Assembly: GCA_017413105.1 (NCBI GenBank)
Contig: JAFPVA010000220.1
Location: 1 to 64,000 of the forward strand
Origin: Butyrivibrio sp.
Lineage (GTDB): Bacteria; Bacillota; Clostridia; Lachnospirales; Lachnospiraceae
Length of the DNA stretch: 64,000 nt
Direction: 5' to 3'
Each line of letters starts with the position of its first letter. The first letter of the stretch is position 1. Below are positions 16,727 through 24,832 of the stretch, piece after piece. Under the pieces are notes generated by a model. The model was not told the DNA's origin, made no database searches, and saw only the letters and a list, made by a program, of their open reading frames with translations. A program made the translations under genes and the position numbers.

Positions 16727-17319
16727 TTCCACAGATCCTCGCCACGAAGTCTCGCACCTATGCCACCACCGGGGTGATTTTTCTTGAAATCATCAAGCGA
16801 AACGCCCATTCTCTTGCATAGTTCAATCGCTATGCCCTGCAGAACAATCAGATATACCGTGGTTGAATTGTTCGGCATAATGTCCCACATATCGCCTTCG
16901 TTCCGGAGTTTCATGATAAAGTTTTTGTCCAGAACTTCCATTGTCTTGCACTTATCGGTAAAAGACATAAGCCAGGTATTGGTGCCCCTCTCCTTGAGGT
17001 ACTGGGCAAGGGCCACGGTCTCGTAAGTATTGCCTCCCTTGGAAAGCAAAAAGACTATGTCTTTAGGGCCTATCATTCCCAAGTCTCCATGAACGGCAGT
17101 GTTAGTATGCAGAAACCTGGCATCAATTCCGGCGGAGTTCAGGGTACCTACAAACTTCTCACAGATAGGCACATTTTTACCAAGGCCGCTTGCTATGATC
17201 TTCCCGCCATTTTTTAGCGCTTCCTCGCACTCATCAAGAATCCTCTGATACTGAACTTCATCAATAGAATCCATTGCCTCTTCAAGAGTTTTTAATACAT
17301 CACTGTAGTATTCAAGCAT
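16723..17319 (-). CDS. SIS-domain sugar-phosphate isomerase (KpsF/GutQ type, without CBS domains)
   Basis: 198 residues from ATG at 17319 with GGAGG six bases upstream. A longer frame to 17382 exists, but that extension is a copy of the dispersed repeat also seen near 1.1 kb. SIS motifs: KIIASGLGKN, HTNTAVHGDLGMI, FLLSKGGNTYETV and the C-terminal HPGGGIGARL, typical of arabinose-5-phosphate isomerases. The CBS pair of full-length KpsF (about 320 residues) is missing. It should interconvert an aldose and ketose phosphate to feed the nucleotidyltransferase-kinase encoded just upstream. Confidence 0.85.
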   Translation of the reverse strand: MLEYYSDVLKTLEEAMDSIDEVQYQRILDECEEALKNGGKIIASGLGKNVPICEKFVGTLNSAGIDARFLHTNTAVHGDLGMIGPKDIVFLLSKGGNTYETVALAQYLKERGTNTWLMSFTDKCKTMEVLDKNFIMKLRNEGDMWDIMPNNSTTVYLIVLQGIAIELCKRMGVSLDDFKKNHPGGGIGARLRGEDLWK

Positions 17320-17329
17320 CGTCATCCTC

Positions 17330-17382
17330 CGAATTCCGCAGTAAATGCGCATTTCTGTAATTTTATCCAAGAGCTCATGCAA
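17330..17382. repeat. Second copy of the 1.1 kb dispersed repeat
   Basis: Similar to 1075-1128, with shared CCGCAG.AA.TGCG and ATTTCTGTAAT blocks. It fills the gap between the nucleotidyltransferase-kinase gene and the SIS gene and supplies the GGAGG site of the latter. Confidence 0.6.
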
Positions 17383-17385
17383 TAA

Positions 17386-18951
17386 TCACAGCACTTCTTC
17401 AAGATAATAAAGTCCATTGTAAAAAGATCCGCAGACTGAATCATAGTCCTGCCATGCATAGGTTGTCAGTGACAGCCAGATCACTGCGTGAAGAAGTTTG
17501 ATTTCCTCTTTATCAGCCCCTGTAAAGTCAAAGAAATCCTTCTCCATATCTTCCCATCCATTAGACTCGATGGTGAGCAAAACTTCGCCTTCCTTTAGGT
17601 AATCTATAGTCTTTCCGTCGGCTATGGAGTGGCCTCCGATATCCAGGGCAAACTTCTTTAAGTTAAAACGATCATAGTTTCCAACTATGGAATAATAAAG
17701 TTTTGCCCAGTCGTAGCGCTCATCTCCAAAGATTTCCGTATATCCAAAGTATCCCCTTGGATCTATCAGAACCGGCTCGCCGTTATCTCTTATCATAAGA
17801 TTTGAGAACGTGCAGTCTCCGTGGATAAAACTAAAGCAGTCGCATTTTAGCTTTCCCAGGGCATTCTCCAGTTCATGCCTGTGATAGAACACATTTTTAC
17901 ACTTCCTGCCATTTACCACAATTTCTTTTTCCATTGCGTAAGGCACCAGTGCCTGAACCTTGGATAGCCTCTGCATAGTCTTGTTATAGTATGCCTCCCT
18001 CATGCTGAAGCTGTCGGTAGGAACCCTCTCTGATTCATGAAGGTTTTTAAGGGTGTCCACGAGACTTGCCAGAATCCGCTTCTTGTCCTCATATTTATAA
18101 TTGCAGTCATAGATATTCCTGCCTTTGATGAATTCCATCTTAAGAGGAGACGTCTCATAGATTACAGGAAGTCCCTTTATTCCTTTATCTCTTGCCTTTT
18201 CATACCAGGCACACTCTCGCTTTGCCAGTTTCTTTCCCTGCTCGTCCACCGACTCCTTGGTCAGTACATCACCATCTACCGTTATCCTGTTAAAGGGTCT
18301 TGTCTTCACCTGTCCCAGCTTCTCATATTCCTCGAGAAGCCCAAATTCCCTGGTTCCTGCAAGGCTTATCTCTTTGAACTTAAGCTTTTTTTCCTGCATC
18401 CAGCGGACAAGTTCTCCGCTTTCAGGGACATCCTCGATCACAGCCTTATTTCTGAACAGGAAAAAACCTGCAACTCCGTGCTCAATTGATCTCTCTTCAA
18501 TGAATTCTCCCTTTTCAAATTTCCATCTACAGGAAAAGGTAGCGGAAATGCCAACGTAATCATCTATGGGTTCTATCCCTGATGCTGAGGGCTCAGTATT
18601 CTCATATCCCTCAGGGAGCTTAAGTCCCTCAGGAAGTATCAGATCCGACCAGACAAGCATGAAAGATTTCCCTTCGGGAATAAGGTCTATTGCCTGTTTA
18701 ACACCGCCGCAGGTCCCAGTTCCAGAAGCGTCGACCACCTGATATTTTACCTCTGCAAAACTTGCCAGATAATCGTGAAGCACATCCTTTTTATAATCCG
18801 CTATGACAACAAAGCGCTTATCCGGATATTTCCTGAAAAGATAGAAAATCATGGGGAGATTCTCTACCGGTGTAAGTGCCTTTGGTTTGTTTTTGGTCAG
18901 GTAGCCAAGGCGCGTTCCCTTGCCGCCGGCCTGAATAATAATGTAGTCCAT
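17386..18951 (-). CDS. Nucleotidyltransferase fused to a choline-kinase-like phosphotransferase
   Basis: 522 residues from ATG at 18951, preceded by AAAGGAG. Residues 1-~230 are a sugar/choline-phosphate nucleotidyltransferase: IIIQAGGKGTRLGYLTKNKPKAL at the start and VWSDLILPEG for the metal-binding Asp. Residues ~240-522 are an aminoglycoside-phosphotransferase or choline-kinase fold, with FIHGDCTFSNLM (catalytic loop HGDxxxxN) and VLIDPRGYFG (metal-binding DPRG). The fusion thus could phosphorylate a substrate and activate it as an NDP or CDP derivative. With the SIS isomerase and HAD phosphatase downstream, this is a compact activation pathway. LicC plus LicA is the nearest described pairing, and a licD-like gene lies at 44471. 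Confidence 0.8.
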   Translation of the reverse strand: MDYIIIQAGGKGTRLGYLTKNKPKALTPVENLPMIFYLFRKYPDKRFVVIADYKKDVLHDYLASFAEVKYQVVDASGTGTCGGVKQAIDLIPEGKSFMLVWSDLILPEGLKLPEGYENTEPSASGIEPIDDYVGISATFSCRWKFEKGEFIEERSIEHGVAGFFLFRNKAVIEDVPESGELVRWMQEKKLKFKEISLAGTREFGLLEEYEKLGQVKTRPFNRITVDGDVLTKESVDEQGKKLAKRECAWYEKARDKGIKGLPVIYETSPLKMEFIKGRNIYDCNYKYEDKKRILASLVDTLKNLHESERVPTDSFSMREAYYNKTMQRLSKVQALVPYAMEKEIVVNGRKCKNVFYHRHELENALGKLKCDCFSFIHGDCTFSNLMIRDNGEPVLIDPRGYFGYTEIFGDERYDWAKLYYSIVGNYDRFNLKKFALDIGGHSIADGKTIDYLKEGEVLLTIESNGWEDMEKDFFDFTGADKEEIKLLHAVIWLSLTTYAWQDYDSVCGSFYNGLYYLEEVL

Positions 18952-19079
18952 ATTGCTCCTTTGCAATAAACAAAACTCCTGATATATGTAAAGTATGAAG
19001 TTGTCAAAGTGCTGAAATGCACGGTGCACTAGGCACGATTATTTACAGCTTAAATAAACAAGCCATGTTGAAATCATTA

Positions 19080-20630
19080 TTATGTATTCAATATTGGCTG
19101 CGCACTATATATTTTTTCTTCCAAAACCATTCTATCGACAAGAAATTTTCTTATCTCTTCGCGCTGTTTTTCATTGCTGTTCGCTATCACGATACGATCA
19201 AAATCGAGAAGATTATAATCCTGATCAACACTTTCAACAGTCACTCCCTCATAATTTGACTTTTTCCTATCCACCCAAAGAATAACCTTTGCGTAGCCAA
19301 AAAGTTTGCATTGGCAATAGTAGTGATATCCTACATCTCCCGCTCCATAAATAATAATCTTTTCTGTCTTTTTAATTTCTTCATGAGGGAAAGAAAAATA
19401 AAAGTCCTTCTTCTCTGCATATTGCTGGATCAAAGCATCATCAGCGGGCTTATTCAGAGCATCTTTCAAGAATAGTATTGATTTTTCACGTTCATCATCA
19501 AGTTTTTTCTCAACCGCTTCAAAGTCGATAGTTAAAAGATTATGAAATTCGTCAAGAGTTCGAACCAATCTGTTTTCTATCTTGAAACAACCATACAATT
19601 GCTCCATTCGGGATTCATCTCCCAAAACCCATTCGTTTTTGTAATCTCTTTGTAAAATAGCAAATTGCTTATTAAAAATGATGGAGAATACCGCAGCATG
19701 ATAAGAATTACCAATCACATAATCAGCACCTGAAATTTCCCATGCAAATTCCAATGGTGATAATCCTGATAAAAGTTCTATGTCATCGTCTCCACGAATT
19801 TCATCATCCATCACTATCCATCTAACCGTCTGTTTACGCTCTCTGGCAATTTGCTCAACGAGCTTCACATGTTCCCTGGAATTTCCAACTATATAACACA
19901 AAATATACTCCGGTTTTTGGGGTCTAAACTCAATATACTTATTATCAATCTTAACTAAATTTATCCACTCCTCTTTTTTCAAAAGAAACGTAGGATCCAG
20001 AACCACAGAAACTTCTCTTCCCGGAAGTTTTTCCTTTTCCCATTCTTCCTGTAGTAGTTTTTTTGCATCCATCTCTCTTACAGAAACAGCATCAAAACCA
20101 TTTATCCTTCCGGCAAATCCTTTAAATAAATCTTTCTTATCTTTCGGAATAACGCGCATTCCAATACTTGGTGCATATGATATTGCTTTAAATCCATCAA
20201 AGCGATCAAAATATGCCACATATATACCGCTGTCATGCCTGTACTCAGGATTATGATAAGAAGGATTCCATATCTGATCCGATCCGCAAATAACCACAGA
20301 AATACCCTCTTCCATCATAGAGTTTTCCATATCCGGCTTTTCATATCCATCAAGTAAGCTAAAATGCTTTCTGACAAAAATATCAAAAACTCTGTTTCTG
20401 ATCAAATTCGGATCAGCAGACTCATTTCCATTAAAAAGATCCTCCGGCCTTATCTTTAGCGGTTCTTTATGCGGTTTACCACGTAAGCACCAATAATTTG
20501 AATCAATATTCTGGAAAAATACATTCTTGTGCCCTAATTTATTCAGCGCTTTCTGCAAAGCAAACGCCTGAAGCGTCTGCCCGTAGTTGCTGCCACAAAA
20601 AAGCCATGTCATTACTGCTATTCCAAGCAT
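19080..20630 (-). CDS. Polysaccharide pyruvyl transferase with C-terminal Rossmann accessory domain
   Basis: 516 residues from ATG at 20630 (GAAGG upstream; the TTG at 20654 lacks a site). Residues ~1-390 match the polysaccharide pyruvyl transferase family: NYGQTLQAFALQ, VVICGSDQIWNP, DPTFLL and VIGNSYHAAVFSIIF. These enzymes add a ketal-linked pyruvate from PEP to a sugar. Residues ~420-516 form an extra domain, EKIIIYGAGDVGYHYY...ILWVDRKK, the same Rossmann-like unit that is fused to GT9-like, WcbI-like and methyltransferase proteins here. It gives the glycan a negative charge. Confidence 0.85.
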   Translation of the reverse strand: MLGIAVMTWLFCGSNYGQTLQAFALQKALNKLGHKNVFFQNIDSNYWCLRGKPHKEPLKIRPEDLFNGNESADPNLIRNRVFDIFVRKHFSLLDGYEKPDMENSMMEEGISVVICGSDQIWNPSYHNPEYRHDSGIYVAYFDRFDGFKAISYAPSIGMRVIPKDKKDLFKGFAGRINGFDAVSVREMDAKKLLQEEWEKEKLPGREVSVVLDPTFLLKKEEWINLVKIDNKYIEFRPQKPEYILCYIVGNSREHVKLVEQIARERKQTVRWIVMDDEIRGDDDIELLSGLSPLEFAWEISGADYVIGNSYHAAVFSIIFNKQFAILQRDYKNEWVLGDESRMEQLYGCFKIENRLVRTLDEFHNLLTIDFEAVEKKLDDEREKSILFLKDALNKPADDALIQQYAEKKDFYFSFPHEEIKKTEKIIIYGAGDVGYHYYCQCKLFGYAKVILWVDRKKSNYEGVTVESVDQDYNLLDFDRIVIANSNEKQREEIRKFLVDRMVLEEKIYSAQPILNT

Positions 20631-20673
20631 ATGGTACCTTCCATCCTTCAACAAAAGATCGCATTAAGAAAAC

Positions 20674-21693
20674 TTAAATATTCCCCAAGTCTATCTGCTT
20701 AGTAACCCAAGGTATAACCTCGTCTAGTGTCTCATCCAGAGTTGTCCCAGCTTCAAATCCTAAAATACGTTTTGCCTTTTCAACAGAGGGCACCCTTTTC
20801 TGAACGTCATATTCAAAGGCTGGATCATGAATAAAACTGATAGGCTTATCACCATTCATTTTTTTCCATATAGCTGTTGCCAATTCTGTGACTGTAGTAG
20901 AAACAGGCGTAGAAAGGTTGAAATCTTCATTAACTGCTTTATCACTCTCCACACAGAGCCTGATTCCCTTGGCCAAATCACCTGCATAAGTATAATGCCT
21001 GATCTGATTTCCGCTGCCTAAAATATGCAATGGATCTTGCCCTTTATATACCTTCTGAATCAAATCCGGAACAACATGGCTCATGGCCAGTTTTACATTA
21101 CCTGACATTATCTCCTTTTCATTTTTTGCCCTCTGTTCTCCCGTACCAACACAGTTAAAGGGGCGGATTATTGTGTACGGAAGCTTATATTGTTCCCATG
21201 CTCCCTTAACGAAATATTCACATGCAAGCTTTTGGAATCCATAGGTAGATAATGGCGGAGGACACTTTCTCTCATCGCCTTCTTCGCTCGGATAATGGCT
21301 GACACATTCGTAGACCATAGATGATGAAAGAACATTAACCTTCTCTAAATGCCTTTCTTTATGTGCCCAAATAGCAGCGTCCATAGTTGAAGCCAATATT
21401 CTTTCGTTTTCAGCAAGAAGGTCGTACGCATATGTGTGAAAGTATGTTATTCCTCCTATCATTGCAGCTATTGCTATAACCTGATCGCAATCCTCTATAA
21501 GTTCTTTCATCAGATTGGCATCTTTACAATCACCCTCAACAAAATGATAGTTGGGATCATTGTCATAACTCTTTTCTATTGGACCATATTTGCTATAATT
21601 ATCAATTCCAACTACTTCATGTCCGTTCTTTAGTAACTCGTCTACTAAATATCCCGCCACAAATCCCGCGGAACCTGTCACCAAAATTTTCAT
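20674..21693 (-). CDS. NAD-dependent sugar-nucleotide epimerase/dehydratase (extended SDR)
   Basis: 339 residues; the start follows GGGGAAG. Nucleotide-binding TGSAGFVAGYL replaces the usual GxxGxxG with a final Ala-Gly, still workable. Catalytic STYGFQK contains the Tyr-x3-Lys pair and LSSSMVYE the Ser. IIRPFNCVGTGEQ is typical of UDP-glucose 4-epimerase and UDP-glucuronate or GDP-sugar epimerase relatives. It is separated by one base from the UDP-sugar dehydrogenase gene, so a UDP-uronic acid to epimerised product route is likely. Confidence 0.85.
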   Translation of the reverse strand: MKILVTGSAGFVAGYLVDELLKNGHEVVGIDNYSKYGPIEKSYDNDPNYHFVEGDCKDANLMKELIEDCDQVIAIAAMIGGITYFHTYAYDLLAENERILASTMDAAIWAHKERHLEKVNVLSSSMVYECVSHYPSEEGDERKCPPPLSTYGFQKLACEYFVKGAWEQYKLPYTIIRPFNCVGTGEQRAKNEKEIMSGNVKLAMSHVVPDLIQKVYKGQDPLHILGSGNQIRHYTYAGDLAKGIRLCVESDKAVNEDFNLSTPVSTTVTELATAIWKKMNGDKPISFIHDPAFEYDVQKRVPSVEKAKRILGFEAGTTLDETLDEVIPWVTKQIDLGNI

Positions 21694-21694
21694 A

Positions 21695-23026
21695 TCAGTC
21701 TTCCCCTTTCACCAGCATATTTCCAAGCGTATATATTTTTATGTCGTCGCTATAGTGAAGCTCCGTACAAACATTCCACGAATCAAGAATCCTAAGTCCC
21801 CTATTTTCATACGAAAAGTTCTCATTATACATTACGGAACCATATTTCTTATGGTTATTTAAAACCAGCAAAATCGAAGCCCCTTCACACGCTTCTTCAA
21901 TTGTTTCATGCACGGATCCCAGTTCAAGTGCTTCCATCTCACTTTTTATGGCAACAAAATCATGAAGTCTGAGTGTATATCCTAACGCTTTAAGCTTCCT
22001 GGCAATATAAACAGAAGATGATCCACGCAAATCCGAAGTCTCTGGTTCTCCTTTAAATGCCATCCCACTTAATGCAATAGTTTTGTTTTCTTCCTGTTCT
22101 CCTGTCTTTTCCCGAACCCAATTTACAACTATATCTTCCATTGATTCATTAAATCTACGTGCTGATAAAATGAAGTTCTTGCTGTCACATTCAGGCATGT
22201 TATTGATAAGAATATACGCATCCTTCTCAAGGCATGGTCCTGCCACAAAGCCGGGTTTGGCAATATTACTTCTGTCATAGCCATAATTCGCATGATTAAT
22301 AGCAGAGATACCATCTACGCCAAATTCCTGTGCTGCCATACAAAAGGCATTCCCAAGAGCAAATGTCATATCTCTGTAGGTATTACAATAAAGTTTAATA
22401 AGTTCAGCTTCTTCAAGTGATTTTGCAACAACAACAGTAGGCGTCATTTTCCTGAAAATCTGTTGTGCCATTTCCAATGATTCGTCATTATTTCCGCTAA
22501 TAACCTGTGGCAGATGAGTAAGTTCCTTTACTGCCTTGCCCTCCAATGTTCTCTCAGGGCACATTGCAGCCAGTACATCTTTCTTTTCCACTCCGGACAT
22601 CTCAGATAAAAGTGGTATAACAATATTACGAGTTGTGCCGACAGAAACTGTACTTCTCAGAATAATGAGCTGGCTTCCATCGTAAACATCCTTTATAGAA
22701 CTTTGCAGTGCCGATTTAATGTATTCAAAATTGGGTTCCTTTTCCCCATTCTTTAATGGTGTTCCCACAGTAATTATGAATGCATCAAATTTCACATCAC
22801 TCGGGAACTTCTCAACGACATGAAAAGTTTTATCACTGCATCTCATGATCAGACTATCCAACCCTGGTTCGTAAAAATGAGCTTTCTTTTTTTTGAGACA
22901 GTCCTTAATATGTTCGTTTACCTCAACTCCATATACATCTATTCCTTTTGAGGCTGCAGCTATTCCAAGAGTCAATCCTACAAATCCGAGTCCTATGACA
23001 CCAACAGTAATCCTCTTATCTGCCAT
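21695..23026 (-). CDS. UDP-glucose/GDP-mannose dehydrogenase family
   Basis: 443 residues, start after GGAGGGTGAATA. VGVIGLGFVGLTL is the NAD site; VGTPLKNGEKEP, AELIKLYCNTYRDM and FVAGPCLEKDAYIL (catalytic Cys in GPCLEKD) are family signatures, and FKGEPETSDLRGS lies in the C-terminal domain. These enzymes oxidise C6 of a nucleotide sugar to a uronic acid in two NAD-dependent steps. The cluster therefore makes an acidic sugar, further acted on by the adjacent SDR. Similar to WecC-type and capsule dehydrogenases; exact substrate unknown. Confidence 0.9.
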   Translation of the reverse strand: MADKRITVGVIGLGFVGLTLGIAAASKGIDVYGVEVNEHIKDCLKKKKAHFYEPGLDSLIMRCSDKTFHVVEKFPSDVKFDAFIITVGTPLKNGEKEPNFEYIKSALQSSIKDVYDGSQLIILRSTVSVGTTRNIVIPLLSEMSGVEKKDVLAAMCPERTLEGKAVKELTHLPQVISGNNDESLEMAQQIFRKMTPTVVVAKSLEEAELIKLYCNTYRDMTFALGNAFCMAAQEFGVDGISAINHANYGYDRSNIAKPGFVAGPCLEKDAYILINNMPECDSKNFILSARRFNESMEDIVVNWVREKTGEQEENKTIALSGMAFKGEPETSDLRGSSSVYIARKLKALGYTLRLHDFVAIKSEMEALELGSVHETIEEACEGASILLVLNNHKKYGSVMYNENFSYENRGLRILDSWNVCTELHYSDDIKIYTLGNMLVKGED

Positions 23027-23037
23027 TATTCACCCTC

Positions 23038-24831
23038 CTACAGCTTTGTCACAACTGCGAATTCATTAACTTTTATGATATTGTTTGTAATTTCCTTAGC
23101 GAACTCTATTACATTATCATACCCACAATCTCCCAGCCCTCTGGTGGGAATGATTATGGTATCAATGCCTGTTTGGGTCCTATACTGTTCTGCATCATTT
23201 TTTAGAGCCTTTGCATCGATTCTTGAGCCATCTGGTAAGATTCTTATTCTGTCATCCGGAATTGCATCCAATGAAGTCCGCCATTCACCACTTGCAATAA
23301 CAAATACTTCTTTACCAGCCTCCTCAAGCATCCTATATAGTTCATTAATGATTCCTCTTCTTGTTGTACATGTAACAAGAATTTTCTTTGATTTTCCTAC
23401 GGCTTTGAGAATTTCATCCCTTCTATCCTGCATAGTAAATTCTAATGGTAAACGAACAGCGTGTTGTTTCCTGTCAAGTTCTTCAGCATATTCTCGTAGT
23501 TCTGCTAAGCGCTGTGGCGTGAGACTTCCCTGGCTTGAAACCGCCGTATTATGGCCATCAAAAAGACTATAGTCATCGGATGCAATCCATCCGTTTTCTT
23601 TATAGATATCCCATAGCTTGCTTCCCGGATATGGTGTAGCTATTGAGAATTGTCTTGAATCCGCTCCAAGATTCATAGCTTTTTCTATGGTATCTTTTAC
23701 AGTTTCTTCAGTATCTCCCAAAAGTCCCAGGCAGTATGTAAGGTGAACCTTGATTCCATACTTTTCTCGGGTCTTCTTAACATTTTCCATATTCTTGTTA
23801 ATATCCATCGACTTTCCTGTCCTGTCGAGGATTTCCTGATTGAAGGTCTCTACGCCGTATTTCACAGAGTAGCAGCCTGAATCTTTGAGAGCTGTAAGTA
23901 TCTCATCATCCATAAGGTCCGCACGAGCCATGCATCCCCATTTCACCTTCTTGTCAATTCCGTTTTCCTTTATTAACCTGCATAATTCAAGAATATGATT
24001 TTTATTGATATTTATAGCATCGTCATCAAAATATATGCTCTTATATTCTACTTTTTCCAAATTTGCCAAAATCTCATCAATGATGTCCTGCGGATCCCTC
24101 ATCCTGTAGAGATGGTCACCATATACAAGTTGAGGCCATACACAGAAGTTGCAGTGATATGGGCACCCTCTGCTTGTATGCATCTGAAGCTGAGGCTCCC
24201 CAAGCCCATTCATACCATCATAGTAATCGGTAGGTATGCTGTCCCTGTCAGGCCAGGGCAGCTCTGACATTGGCACAGATTTTCCCCGTTCATTCTTCTT
24301 TATATCATCCCCATTACGATATGTTATTGCCGGAACAGTCTCCATATCCCCGCCATTTTTTATTGTCTCCATGAGTTTGAGTAAAGGTATCTCATACTCA
24401 CCATATATTGTAAAATCTATCCAGGAATACTTTTCCAAAAAGCTCTCCTGTGCCACTTCCACATGAAGTCCTGTAAAGATGATATTTGTCTCAGGTAATT
24501 CCTCTTTAATCTTTTTTGCCAAATCCAGGTCATTTTTCAAACTTGGAGTCGATGTCTCCATGACAATATAATCCGGAGCGCTCTTTTTAAGCAGACATAA
24601 ATAATCTTCAAATGTGTCTCCACTCTCTATAGAATCACGGAATTCCACGTCAAATCCATGATGCTTTAATATAGCTGAAGCTGTAGCCATAAAAAATGGA
24701 AATGGGCGATATTCTATCTTCATACTTGAGTTGTAATTCCATTTATGAGGCCACCTTGAGCCAGCTCTTACACCCAAAAATCCCTTTTCTCCAACTTCAT
24801 ACCATGGTGCATTTGACAAAAAGATTTTCAT
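23038..24831 (-). CDS. Radical SAM protein of the B12-binding-domain class
   Basis: 597 residues from ATG at 24831, with GGAGG six bases upstream; the longer frame to 24870 has no site. Residues ~1-150 resemble the Rossmann-type B12 domain, although the DxHxxG cobalamin motif is not visible. The radical SAM cluster is Cys223, Cys227 and Cys230 (CPYHCNFC), followed by YFDDDAININK and GVETFNQEIL strands of the TIM barrel. Residues ~475-597 are an extra Rossmann-like domain (KKILVTCTTRRGIINELY). Such enzymes do methylations or carbon rearrangements in glycan or natural-product pathways. Two bases separate it from the CgeB-like gene upstream. Confidence 0.82.
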   Translation of the reverse strand: MKIFLSNAPWYEVGEKGFLGVRAGSRWPHKWNYNSSMKIEYRPFPFFMATASAILKHHGFDVEFRDSIESGDTFEDYLCLLKKSAPDYIVMETSTPSLKNDLDLAKKIKEELPETNIIFTGLHVEVAQESFLEKYSWIDFTIYGEYEIPLLKLMETIKNGGDMETVPAITYRNGDDIKKNERGKSVPMSELPWPDRDSIPTDYYDGMNGLGEPQLQMHTSRGCPYHCNFCVWPQLVYGDHLYRMRDPQDIIDEILANLEKVEYKSIYFDDDAININKNHILELCRLIKENGIDKKVKWGCMARADLMDDEILTALKDSGCYSVKYGVETFNQEILDRTGKSMDINKNMENVKKTREKYGIKVHLTYCLGLLGDTEETVKDTIEKAMNLGADSRQFSIATPYPGSKLWDIYKENGWIASDDYSLFDGHNTAVSSQGSLTPQRLAELREYAEELDRKQHAVRLPLEFTMQDRRDEILKAVGKSKKILVTCTTRRGIINELYRMLEEAGKEVFVIASGEWRTSLDAIPDDRIRILPDGSRIDAKALKNDAEQYRTQTGIDTIIIPTRGLGDCGYDNVIEFAKEITNNIIKVNEFAVVTKL

Positions 24832-24832
24832 G

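Noticed and set aside
17320..17382. N-terminal extension of the SIS protein
   Set aside because: The extension is the dispersed repeat; the ATG at 17319 has a better placed GGAGG site.
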